From Pseudaquidulcibacter sp964557085 (GTDB taxonomy: Bacteria; Pseudomonadota; Alphaproteobacteria; Caulobacterales; Aquidulcibacteraceae), in contig CAZKYS010000090.1 of the NCBI GenBank assembly GCA_964557085.1, forward strand, positions 1-9,618: a DNA stretch of 9,618 nt, given 5' to 3'. How positions within the stretch are numbered: the first letter of the stretch is position 1; each line of letters starts with the position of its first letter. The notes beneath the pieces were generated by a model. That model saw only the letters and a list, made by a program, of their open reading frames with translations, did no database searches and was not told the origin of the DNA. Positions 1 to 5,002 of the stretch are shown one piece after another. The position numbers were made by a program, and so were the translations under genes.

Positions 1-1
1 T

Positions 2-412
2 CGTGCGCAGAAAACATATTATTTTCAATTTTTTTTATTTTTAAATCGCCAAAATGAAGTTCCACTTATAATTCATTGCACCGCAGGTAAGGATAGAACC
101 GGCACTTTGTGCGCATTAATCCTTAAAACCCTTGGGGTTAATGATGATGATATAATGGATGATTATCTTCTTACCAATAAAATCCCGAATATTGACCAGA
201 TTATCGAAGAATATTTAGAAAAAATACGCCCGATTATTGGAAAAAATATTGGCAAAGAGGCTTTGTATCCGCTTGGTGCGGTGCGCGAATCATACCTTGC
301 GGCAATTATGGATGAAATTAAAAATCGCCATGGGGTGGTTGAAAATTATCTTGAAAACATTGGTGTTTCAAAAACTCAAATTGAAAAAATTCGCTATAAT
401 TTATTGGATTAA
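2..412 (+). CDS. Tyrosine-protein phosphatase (Y_phosphatase3-like), C-terminal part
   Basis: The frame is open from the left edge to a TAA at 410-412, giving 136 residues; the N-terminal part lies outside the window. Fragment residues 25-34 read HCTAGKDRTG, the P-loop of cysteine-dependent phosphatases, with nucleophile Cys26 (bases 77-79) and phosphate-binding Arg32. The following segment (TLGV..DIMDDYLLTN, then RESYLAAIMDEI..GVVENYLE) matches the C-terminal helices of the bacterial tyrosine/serine phosphatase family that includes mycobacterial PtpB. Members hydrolyse phosphotyrosine, phosphoserine or sometimes phosphoinositides; the substrate here cannot be read. It is convergent with oxyR, with only 15 bp between the two stop codons and no obvious terminator. 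The internal TTG at 107 lies downstream of the catalytic loop and is not a real start. Family assignment is firm, function only general. Confidence 0.85.
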   Translation, partial: RAQKTYYFQFFLFLNRQNEVPLIIHCTAGKDRTGTLCALILKTLGVNDDDIMDDYLLTNKIPNIDQIIEEYLEKIRPIIGKNIGKEALYPLGAVRESYLAAIMDEIKNRHGVVENYLENIGVSKTQIEKIRYNLLD

Positions 413-420
413 AATTTTTC

Positions 421-447
421 AAATTGTTTACTTTTGAAATTGTTTAC
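421..447. repeat. Direct repeat AAATTGTTTAC x2 at the 3' end of oxyR
   Basis: AAATTGTTTAC occurs at 421-431 and again at 437-447, a 16-bp period. It spans the oxyR stop codon and its last codons and reaches into the short gap to the convergent phosphatase gene. It looks like a small tandem duplication. No function is evident. Confidence 0.6.
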
Positions 448-1321
448 AAAGCACATTTGCCAAAGTTTTGGCTTCGTTAATTCGGCTTGAGCCTTTGCGC
501 CATGCAAGGCCAATTTGACGCCCAATGATTGGCGGTGAAAAATGCCGAACACTTACACCATCAAGGCCAATACCTGCATCAATTGCAAGTTTGGGGATTA
601 ATGAAACCCCCATCCCGCCCGCCACCATTTGCACAAGTGTGAAAAGTGATGTTGCGCGCACTTCTTCTGCACCAAGGCCACTTGCACCGCATATTTTAAT
701 CGCATGATCACGTAGGCAATGCCCATCTTCGAGTAATAAAATATTGGAAATATCAATATCTTCAGGCTTTAGGATTTTTTTATTGGCAAGTTCGTGATTT
801 TTGGGTGCGATAAACAAAAACTCATCATCGGCAAGCGGCATGGTTTCAATGCCATTGGCCTCATATGGCAATGCCAAAATTGCGGCATCTAATTCATGAT
901 CACGTAAACCATCGATAAGGCGTGCGGTTTGTTCTTCACGTAAATAAAGCCTAAGTTTTGGATATTGTTTCTTTAGCGCAGGAACTGCATCGGGCGATAA
1001 AAATGGCGCAATTGTTGGGATTATTCCCAATCTAAAGGTGCCAGTTAATGGTTCGGCGGCGGCGCGAACCCCGTCTTTTAATTCAATTGCTGCGGCAATG
1101 ATTGTTCGGGCGCGTGCCAAGGCTTCTTTGCCGGCGGGCGTGAATTTTACACCCTTTCGACCACGTTCAACCAATTTTGCACCCAATATAGTCTCAAGCT
1201 CTTTAAGACCAGCAGACAGCGATGGTTGTGTCACAAAAACACTATCGGCGGCTGCTATAAAGCTTCCCTTATCGGCAAGAGCGATTAAGAATGTTAATTG
1301 GCGAATTGATGGTAATTGCAT
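428..1321 (-). CDS. oxyR: OxyR, LysR-family hydrogen-peroxide-sensing regulator
   Basis: A 297-residue protein of normal OxyR length. Residues about 4-62 form the LysR winged helix-turn-helix (RQLTFLIALADKGSF, then VTQPSLSAGLKELE). Residues about 92-297 are the two-lobed sensor domain. The diagnostic segment LEDGHCLRDHAIKIC holds Cys202 and Cys211, nine residues apart as in E. coli OxyR (Cys199/Cys208). In that protein peroxide oxidises the first cysteine to form a disulfide that switches the regulator to its activating form. RATSLFTLVQMVAGGMGVSLIP after it is also typical OxyR. It is divergent from ahpC, its classic target. The ATG at 1321 gives the standard N-terminus. No Shine-Dalgarno precedes it, and a -10 element lies 7 nt upstream, which suggests a leaderless mRNA. 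Both cysteines are intact, so I read it as functional. Confidence 0.94.
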   Translation of the reverse strand: MQLPSIRQLTFLIALADKGSFIAAADSVFVTQPSLSAGLKELETILGAKLVERGRKGVKFTPAGKEALARARTIIAAAIELKDGVRAAAEPLTGTFRLGIIPTIAPFLSPDAVPALKKQYPKLRLYLREEQTARLIDGLRDHELDAAILALPYEANGIETMPLADDEFLFIAPKNHELANKKILKPEDIDISNILLLEDGHCLRDHAIKICGASGLGAEEVRATSLFTLVQMVAGGMGVSLIPKLAIDAGIGLDGVSVRHFSPPIIGRQIGLAWRKGSSRINEAKTLANVLCKQFQK

Positions 1322-1327
1322 TTAACT

Positions 1328-1356
1328 TATATAGATAAAATCTATTGAAATGTCAA
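1328..1356 (-). promoter_or_regulatory. Predicted oxyR promoter (TTGACA-N17-TATATA)
   Basis: On the minus strand a perfect -35 TTGACA (1356-1351) is followed by a 17-nt spacer and TATATA (1333-1328). The expected start is about 7 nt further, at or next to base 1321, the A of the oxyR ATG. An overlapping TATAAG (1331-1326) is closer to consensus, but it needs a 19-nt spacer and would start transcription inside the start codon. The OxyR palindrome fills most of the spacer. Confidence 0.6.
1331..1345. promoter_or_regulatory. Predicted OxyR operator ATAG-N7-CTAT
   Basis: ATAGATAAAATCTAT is a perfect palindrome, with 6-bp arms around AAA, and exactly matches the OxyR half-operator ATAG-N7-CTAT. 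Its centre is about 66 bp upstream of the predicted ahpC start, the usual recognition-site position for LysR-type activators. It also lies between the -35 and -10 of oxyR, as expected for autorepression. In the phase where the second half-site of the extended motif would fall (1353-1367) the match is poor. Confidence 0.72.
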
Positions 1357-1367
1357 AAACAATTGAT

Positions 1368-1397
1368 TGGACAATTAATAGGCAAAAGTTTTATAAC
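1368..1397 (+). promoter_or_regulatory. Predicted ahpC promoter (TGGACA-N18-TATAAC)
   Basis: TGGACA at 1368-1373 and TATAAC at 1392-1397 each match sigma-70 consensus at five of six positions, with an 18-nt spacer. A start near 1404 would give a leader of about 41 nt. The slightly long spacer fits an activator-dependent promoter, with the OxyR palindrome upstream. Confidence 0.55.
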
Positions 1398-1404
1398 CCA
1401 AATG

Positions 1405-1419
1405 TCATCAATTTGATGA
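1405..1419. promoter_or_regulatory. Perfect 15-bp palindrome in the ahpC leader
   Basis: TCATCAATTTGATGA has 7-bp arms around one central T and lies at about +2 to +16 of the predicted ahpC transcript. The symmetry suits a dimeric DNA-binding protein better than an RNA hairpin, because only five pairs could form with a usable loop. It does not match the OxyR motif. The binding protein, if any, is unknown. Confidence 0.4.
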
Positions 1420-1444
1420 ACAGATTTTTTAAAGGAAAAAATAA

Positions 1445-2011
1445 ATGTCATTGATTAATACCGAAGTAAAACCTTTTAAATCAACTGCTTTCCAAGCGGG
1501 CAAAGGCTTCTTTGAAGTTTCAGAAGCTAATTTAAAAGGCGGCTGGTCAGTTGTTTTCTTCTATCCTGCTGATTTCACATTCGTTTGCCCAACTGAGCTT
1601 GGTGATTTGGCTGATTCTTATGCAGAGTTTCAAAAACTAGGTGTGGAAATTTATGCGGTTTCTACCGATACACATTTCACCCACAAAGCATGGCATGATT
1701 CATCTGAAACAATTGCAAAAATCAATTATCCAATGGTTGGCGATGCAACTGGCACAATCACACGCAATTTTGATGTAATGATTGAAGAAGCTGGCCTTGC
1801 AGATCGCGGTACTTTTGTTATTGACCCTGATGGCAAAATCCAAATCGTTGAAATCACTTGTGGTGGTGTTGGCCGTGATGCGTCTGAACTTTTGCGTAAA
1901 GTAAAAGCGGCACAATATGTTCGCAATCACCCAGGTGAAGTTTGCCCAGCTAAATGGCAAGAAGGCGCGGCAACTTTGGCACCGTCACTTGACCTTGTTG
2001 GCAAAATCTAA
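1445..2011 (+). CDS. ahpC: AhpC, peroxidase subunit of alkyl hydroperoxide reductase
   Basis: A 188-residue cytoplasmic 2-Cys peroxiredoxin that reduces H2O2, organic hydroperoxides and peroxynitrite, and is recycled by AhpF. The protein closely follows E. coli AhpC. The peroxidatic Cys48 sits in YPADFTFVCPTELGD (residues 40-54), STDTHFTHKAWH follows at 73-84, and the resolving Cys167 is in HPGEVCPAKW. The C-terminus ends SLDLVGKI as in enterobacterial AhpC, with no YF motif. Residues 138-145 read TCGGVGRD where the E. coli protein has AEGIGRD, so there is an extra Cys139 and a GG-type motif. The start is set by AAAGGA (1431-1436), 8 nt before the ATG, and by the family N-terminus MSLINT. It is divergent from oxyR, with ahpF downstream. 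Codons are biased to those also favoured in the receptor gene, consistent with high expression. Confidence 0.97.
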   Translation: MSLINTEVKPFKSTAFQAGKGFFEVSEANLKGGWSVVFFYPADFTFVCPTELGDLADSYAEFQKLGVEIYAVSTDTHFTHKAWHDSSETIAKINYPMVGDATGTITRNFDVMIEEAGLADRGTFVIDPDGKIQIVEITCGGVGRDASELLRKVKAAQYVRNHPGEVCPAKWQEGAATLAPSLDLVGKI

Positions 2012-2024
2012 AAACAATTTCAAA

Positions 2025-2051
2025 CCCTTCCCCCTTTAACTGGGGGAAGGG
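2025..2051 (+). terminator. Strong hairpin after ahpC (terminator or attenuator)
   Basis: CCCTTCCCCC (2025-2034) pairs perfectly with GGGGGAAGGG (2042-2051) around a 7-nt loop, beginning 13 nt after the ahpC stop. Only a short interrupted T stretch follows (GGATTTATC), so it may terminate partly or protect the ahpC 3' end. Either would lower ahpF expression relative to ahpC, fitting the known excess of AhpC over AhpF. Confidence 0.6.
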
Positions 2052-2183
2052 GATTTATCTGGCAATATAGCCGCAAACTTTTTCACCCACATTTAATGAA
2101 AACCCCAATGTGCATTGAACTTCGCGTTTAATCGGGTAAATCACGAACCAATCCGTAAAGACAGCGAGCGCCAAGCGGTGCTC

Positions 2184-2199
2184 CGCCGCAAGTGCGGCG
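2184..2199. repeat. Inverted repeat CGCCGCA-AG-TGCGGCG
   Basis: Perfect 7-bp GC-rich arms separated by 2 nt, in the GC-rich core of the ahpC-ahpF spacer. As RNA it would fold with a slightly opened loop. No T tract follows, so it is not an ordinary intrinsic terminator. Confidence 0.6.
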
Positions 2200-2223
2200 C
2201 CCCATAGGAGCGGTGAGGGAATA

Positions 2224-2244
2224 GCATTTGCGATTAGCAAATGC
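2224..2244. repeat. Inverted repeat GCATTTGC-N5-GCAAATGC
   Basis: Perfect 8-bp arms around GATTA, 24 bp after the previous palindrome. The bases that follow are CCCGAAC rather than Ts, so termination is unlikely. It could be an RNA-stability hairpin, a protein site, or part of an intergenic repeat family. Confidence 0.6.
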
Positions 2245-2316
2245 CCCGAACATAAGCGTGAGATATATAAATGGTGCACTTTCGGACTTTTATTGAATTT
2301 TTCACGGAGATTTAAA

Positions 2317-3855
2317 ATGGCGTTGGACGCTAATATTAAAGCACAATTAAACCAATATCTTGCCCTTTTAGAAGGCGATATTGTTTTAAAAATCAGTGCA
2401 GGTGATGATGCAGTTTCGCTTGAAATGCGCAATTTAGTTGAGGAGATTGCATCAATGTCGCCGCGTATTTCGGTTGAAAATGCAAAACTCAATCGCACCC
2501 CAAGTTTTGAAGTAAACCGCCCAAATGGCGCAAGCGGAATAACATTCGCAGGTGTTCCATTGGGGCATGAATTTACATCATTGGTTTTGGCGCTTTTACA
2601 AGTTTCAGGGCGCAAACCAAAGATTGATGATGCTTTGATTGATGCAATCAAAAATATTCAAGGCAATTTTAATTTCGAAACCTATGTTTCGCTTACCTGC
2701 CATAATTGCCCTGATGTTGTTCAGGCATTGAATACGATGGCGGCGCTTAACCCAAATATCACACATACAATGATTGAGGGCGGCGCTTTCCAAAAAGAAG
2801 TTGAAGAGCGCCAAATTATGGCGGTTCCAAATGTTTTTTTGAATGGCGAATTCTTTGAATCAGGTCGCGTTACTTTGGAAGAAATTATCGCTAAAATTGA
2901 CACTGGCGCGGCAGCACGCGATGCAAAAATTTTGAATAATAAAGAACCATTTGACGTGCTAATTTTAGGCGGCGGCCCAGCAGGGGCAGCAGCGGCAATC
3001 TATGCGGCCCGTAAAGGCATAAGAACAGGTATTGTTGCCGAACGTTTCGGCGGGCAAGTTATGGATACAATGGGTATCGAAAATTTTATTGCCACAAAAT
3101 ATACCGAAGGCCCAAAACTTGCGGCGCAGCTTGAAGAACATGTCAAAGAATATGATGTTGATATTATGAACCTTCAAACCGCAAAATCAGTTCGTAAAAA
3201 TGAAATGGTTGTGGTTGAGCTTGAAAATGGTGCAGTTCTAAAAACCAAAGCCTTGATTGTTGCAACTGGCGCAAGATGGCGCAATGTGAATGTGCCAGGG
3301 GAAAAAGAATATAAAAACAAAGGCGTTGCATATTGCCCGCATTGTGATGGCCCATTGTTTAAAGGCAAAGATGTTGCAGTTATTGGCGGTGGTAATTCAG
3401 GCATAGAGGCGGCAATTGATTTGGCGGGCGTCGTGCGCCACGTAACAGTTTTGGAATTCATGCCAGAATTAAAAGCAGATGCAGTTTTGCAGGAACGTTT
3501 ATATTCACTTCCGAATGTAACAGTTCACAAAAATGTGCAAACCAAGGAAATAACAGGCACAGACCTAGTTAACGGTATAAGTTTCATAGATCGTGAAACC
3601 CAAAAAGAAACACATATTCCTTTAGACGGTGTTTTTGTGCAAATTGGCTTGGTTCCAAATACTGAATTTGTGGGCGATTTAGTTGAGCGTTCGAAATTTG
3701 GCGAAATAATTGTTGATGGTCACGGAGCCACTAATGTAAAGGGTGTTTTTGCAGCCGGAGATTGTACAAATAGCGTTTACAAACAAATAATTATTGCAAT
3801 GGGGTCGGGTGCAAATGCTGCGCTTGGGGCATTTGACTATTTGATAAGAAACTAG
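2317..3855 (+). CDS. ahpF: AhpF, NADH-dependent peroxiredoxin reductase
   Basis: A 512-residue flavoprotein that passes electrons from NADH through FAD and two dithiols to AhpC. It follows E. coli AhpF along its length. The N-terminal tandem thioredoxin-like domain (about 1-200) contains the redox motif Cys128-His-Asn-Cys131. The FAD-binding motif GGGPAG is at 218-223. The thioredoxin-reductase-type dithiol Cys340-Pro-His-Cys343 is followed by the NADH-binding GGGNSG at 358-362, and FAAGDC (478-483) contacts FAD. All four catalytic cysteines are present. The ATG at 2317 is chosen because GGAGA (2306-2310) lies 6 nt upstream and MALDANIKAQL aligns with the E. coli start MLDTNMKTQL; an in-frame TTG at 2293 has no such support. 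It lies 305 bp downstream of ahpC, and a shared transcript through the hairpin at 2025 is likely. Confidence 0.96.
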   Translation: MALDANIKAQLNQYLALLEGDIVLKISAGDDAVSLEMRNLVEEIASMSPRISVENAKLNRTPSFEVNRPNGASGITFAGVPLGHEFTSLVLALLQVSGRKPKIDDALIDAIKNIQGNFNFETYVSLTCHNCPDVVQALNTMAALNPNITHTMIEGGAFQKEVEERQIMAVPNVFLNGEFFESGRVTLEEIIAKIDTGAAARDAKILNNKEPFDVLILGGGPAGAAAAIYAARKGIRTGIVAERFGGQVMDTMGIENFIATKYTEGPKLAAQLEEHVKEYDVDIMNLQTAKSVRKNEMVVVELENGAVLKTKALIVATGARWRNVNVPGEKEYKNKGVAYCPHCDGPLFKGKDVAVIGGGNSGIEAAIDLAGVVRHVTVLEFMPELKADAVLQERLYSLPNVTVHKNVQTKEITGTDLVNGISFIDRETQKETHIPLDGVFVQIGLVPNTEFVGDLVERSKFGEIIVDGHGATNVKGVFAAGDCTNSVYKQIIIAMGSGANAALGAFDYLIRN

Positions 3856-3863
3856 TTATTATG

Positions 3864-3903
3864 TTGCCGAACTGCTTTGCCTCGAAATCATGCAGTTCGG
3901 CAA
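3864..3903 (+). terminator. First hairpin after ahpF
   Basis: TTGCCGAACTGC (3864-3875) pairs perfectly over 12 bp with GCAGTTCGGCAA (3892-3903) across a 16-nt loop, starting 8 bp after the ahpF stop. AAAAGG follows rather than Ts, so by itself it may serve 3'-end protection. Together with the next hairpin it closes the ahp transcript. Confidence 0.55.
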
Positions 3904-3907
3904 AAGG

Positions 3908-3945
3908 TGTGCCCTTATTGGCCAAACCAGTAAGGGCGCATTCTC
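3908..3945 (+). terminator. Second hairpin after ahpF, likely terminator
   Basis: TGTGCCCTTATTGG (3908-3921) pairs with CCAGTAAGGGCGCA (3927-3940) around CCAAA: 14 pairs, two of them G-U. TTCTC follows, a weak T-rich tail. It is the best terminator candidate for ahpF, only 4 bp beyond the first hairpin. Confidence 0.55.
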
Positions 3946-4003
3946 AAGGAAATTATGTATATTCAAACCTGAATTGAAAATGAACATAATAAAAATACAA
4001 ATA

Positions 4004-4022
4004 ACCATATATAAAATATGGT
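4004..4022. repeat. AT-rich palindrome ACCATAT-N5-ATATGGT upstream of the lipoprotein gene
   Basis: Perfect 7-bp arms around ATAAA, ending 55 bp before the next ATG. It could be an operator or a weak hairpin. The rest of 3946-4077 is AT-rich with no other clear element. Confidence 0.45.
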
Positions 4023-4077
4023 AATTGTGCCTATATATTCACTTCCCGTTCATAGCGAATAATGAAATAATCTACCT

Positions 4078-4623
4078 ATGAAAAAACTTTTATTGATAGC
4101 AATCCTATTCCTTAATTCATGCGCTACAACTGGTAAAATTGCCGCAGCTGATGATATTCTAGAATTTGTAACAGGCCTTCAAAATAATGATTCGTATAAA
4201 ATTGAACGTCACCTTGATCGCGAATCATTAAAGCGCCAAGCAAATTTCATTGCCAGTGATATTGCAATTGATCAGGCAACTAAACAAATGGGCAATGATT
4301 TTAAGGCAAAATTGGCGGCTGTTGCTATTGCAAATCTGGCTAAACCAATCGTAGATATGATTACTGATGAGGCATTAAGCACCGAAAACCTAAGCTATTT
4401 TGCACAAAAAGCGGGGCTTGATCAAAATCTAAAATTACCTTCGCGCTTTAAAACTAGTCTTGCGATACAATATATAAGCGAAACAAAAGTATGTATCCCA
4501 GATGATAATACTAAAAAGTGCATTCTATATTTCGGCCAATATCCTGATGCATGGAAATTATATGCAATTGATGAAGCTGCATTGCGCGCAAGATTAAAGG
4601 CAAAGAACTATTCGATTAGATAA
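4078..4623 (+). CDS. Small predicted lipoprotein, DUF2939-like
   Basis: A 181-residue protein I recognise only tentatively. Residues 1-14 form a short lipoprotein signal (KK, then LLLIAILFLNS) with a lipobox-like LNSC at 12-15, so Cys15 is the probable lipidated N-terminus. The mature region has alternating helical stretches: ADDILEFVTGLQNNDSYKIE (24-43), HLDRESLKRQ (45-54) and AAVAIANLAKPIVDMITDEAL (residues 80-100, quoted in part). This layout recalls DUF2939 proteins, in which an N-terminal membrane anchor precedes a helical 'LK' domain; I give that as a resemblance, not a match. Cys139 and Cys148 bracket a short loop and could form a periplasmic disulfide. No Shine-Dalgarno precedes the ATG. 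AATAAT (4066-4071) lies 7 nt upstream, so translation may be leaderless. It is flanked by long non-coding gaps, so it is probably transcribed alone. Confidence 0.75.
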   Translation: MKKLLLIAILFLNSCATTGKIAAADDILEFVTGLQNNDSYKIERHLDRESLKRQANFIASDIAIDQATKQMGNDFKAKLAAVAIANLAKPIVDMITDEALSTENLSYFAQKAGLDQNLKLPSRFKTSLAIQYISETKVCIPDDNTKKCILYFGQYPDAWKLYAIDEAALRARLKAKNYSIR

Positions 4624-4881
4624 TTAATGATAGGGTGACGTTTTAGTTTAAAATTTGTTTTTTCTGCTTGTTCCTAATTTTTAGAATCAAAATTATTCAG
4701 TTTTTAGATTCTTTATGGCGCGATTAATCACGAATTAATTTGCCAATTTTTTAGAGCTAAAACAGTTTTTCATTTGAATTATGGTTAATATGAACAAGAT
4801 TCACGCAACAAGTGTAGCAACCTTGCAACTATCATTCTTATTTCGCAATTGCACACAGTTTTTTGCCTTCAATACCCTTGA

Positions 4882-4915
4882 GTGTCATGGTTTTGTCACA
4901 TAAAGGACGCATTAG
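4882..4915 (+). promoter_or_regulatory. Candidate Pho box and PhoB-dependent promoter of the TonB receptor gene
   Basis: GTGTCAT (4882-4888), a 4-bp spacer, and TTGTCAC (4893-4899) reproduce the two 7-bp direct repeats of the PhoB site (CTGTCAT-N4-CTGTCAC) with one mismatch per repeat. A possible -10, CATTAG (4910-4915), begins after 10 bp, the spacing I recall for E. coli phoA; it is weak by itself, as is usual where PhoB replaces the -35. The predicted start is near 4922, leaving a leader of about 80 nt. The spacer GGTT is less A-rich than typical. Confidence 0.5.
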
Positions 4916-4923
4916 GCCGTTAA

Positions 4924-4959
4924 AAATTGTTAACCTTTGAAACTATGGTTGCAATTTTA
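4924..4959. repeat. Imperfect inverted repeat in the receptor leader
   Basis: AAAATTG (4924-4930) pairs with CAATTTT (4953-4959), and AACC (4933-4936) pairs with GGTT (4948-4951), giving a bulged 11-bp stem with an 11-nt loop. It falls within the predicted leader, about 45 bp before the start codon. It may be a leader hairpin or an operator; there is no direct evidence. Confidence 0.35.
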
Positions 4960-5002
4960 ATTAACACTAGCCCTAGTTTTGTTTTGGGTATGGGGATTTT
5001 TT

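Larger units (their letters stand above)
2055..2300. other. ahpC-ahpF spacer with GC-rich, palindrome-bearing segment
   Basis: About 250 bp without a supported gene. Bases about 2160-2260 are clearly more GC-rich than the flanks and carry two tight inverted repeats. The minus strand stays open from inside ahpF to 2055, ending in a protein-like tail (TDWFVIYPIKREVQCTLGF, then a terminal GYIAR). That frame has no Met codon or ribosome site within the spacer. It could be a decayed gene end or an inserted intergenic repeat. No transposase, target-site duplication or convincing ahpF promoter is visible. Confidence 0.4.
4624..5002. other. 379-bp AT-rich non-coding region before the receptor gene
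   Basis: No plausible gene on either strand. The proximal half is AT-rich with minor symmetry (ATTAAT-cacga-ATTAAT, 4723-4739). The distal part holds a candidate Pho box at 4882-4899, an imperfect inverted repeat at 4924-4959, and the receptor's ribosome site GGGGA (4992-4996). I looked for a cobalamin riboswitch, a Fur-type box and an Irr-type box and saw none. No clear terminator follows the lipoprotein gene. Confidence 0.6.

Noticed and set aside
1353..1367. Second OxyR half-site in phase with 1331-1345
   Set aside because: The bases at the expected ATAG and CTAT positions are TCAA and TGAT, too poor to call.
2293..2316. TTG start for ahpF
   Set aside because: It adds eight residues absent from E. 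coli AhpF and has no ribosome site, while ATG 2317 has GGAGA at 6 nt.
2055..2651. Minus-strand open frame of 198 codons across the 5' part of ahpF
   Set aside because: More than half lies antisense to the well-conserved ahpF N-terminus, and there is no ribosome site. Only the 2055-2300 part is kept, as an unexplained spacer rather than a gene.
4971..4980. CTAG-containing short symmetry just before the receptor gene
   Set aside because: Four-base symmetry in AT-rich DNA is expected by chance, and no promoter could be built on it.
4979..5002. Upstream start for the TonB receptor
   Set aside because: It would place eight residues ahead of a normal signal peptide. ATG 5003 has GGGGA at 6 nt.
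4624..5002. Cobalamin riboswitch or iron-regulator box in front of the receptor
   Set aside because: I searched for a B12-box-like sequence, a Fur-type inverted repeat and an Irr-type TTTAGAA/TTCTAAA pair and found only partial, unconvincing words.
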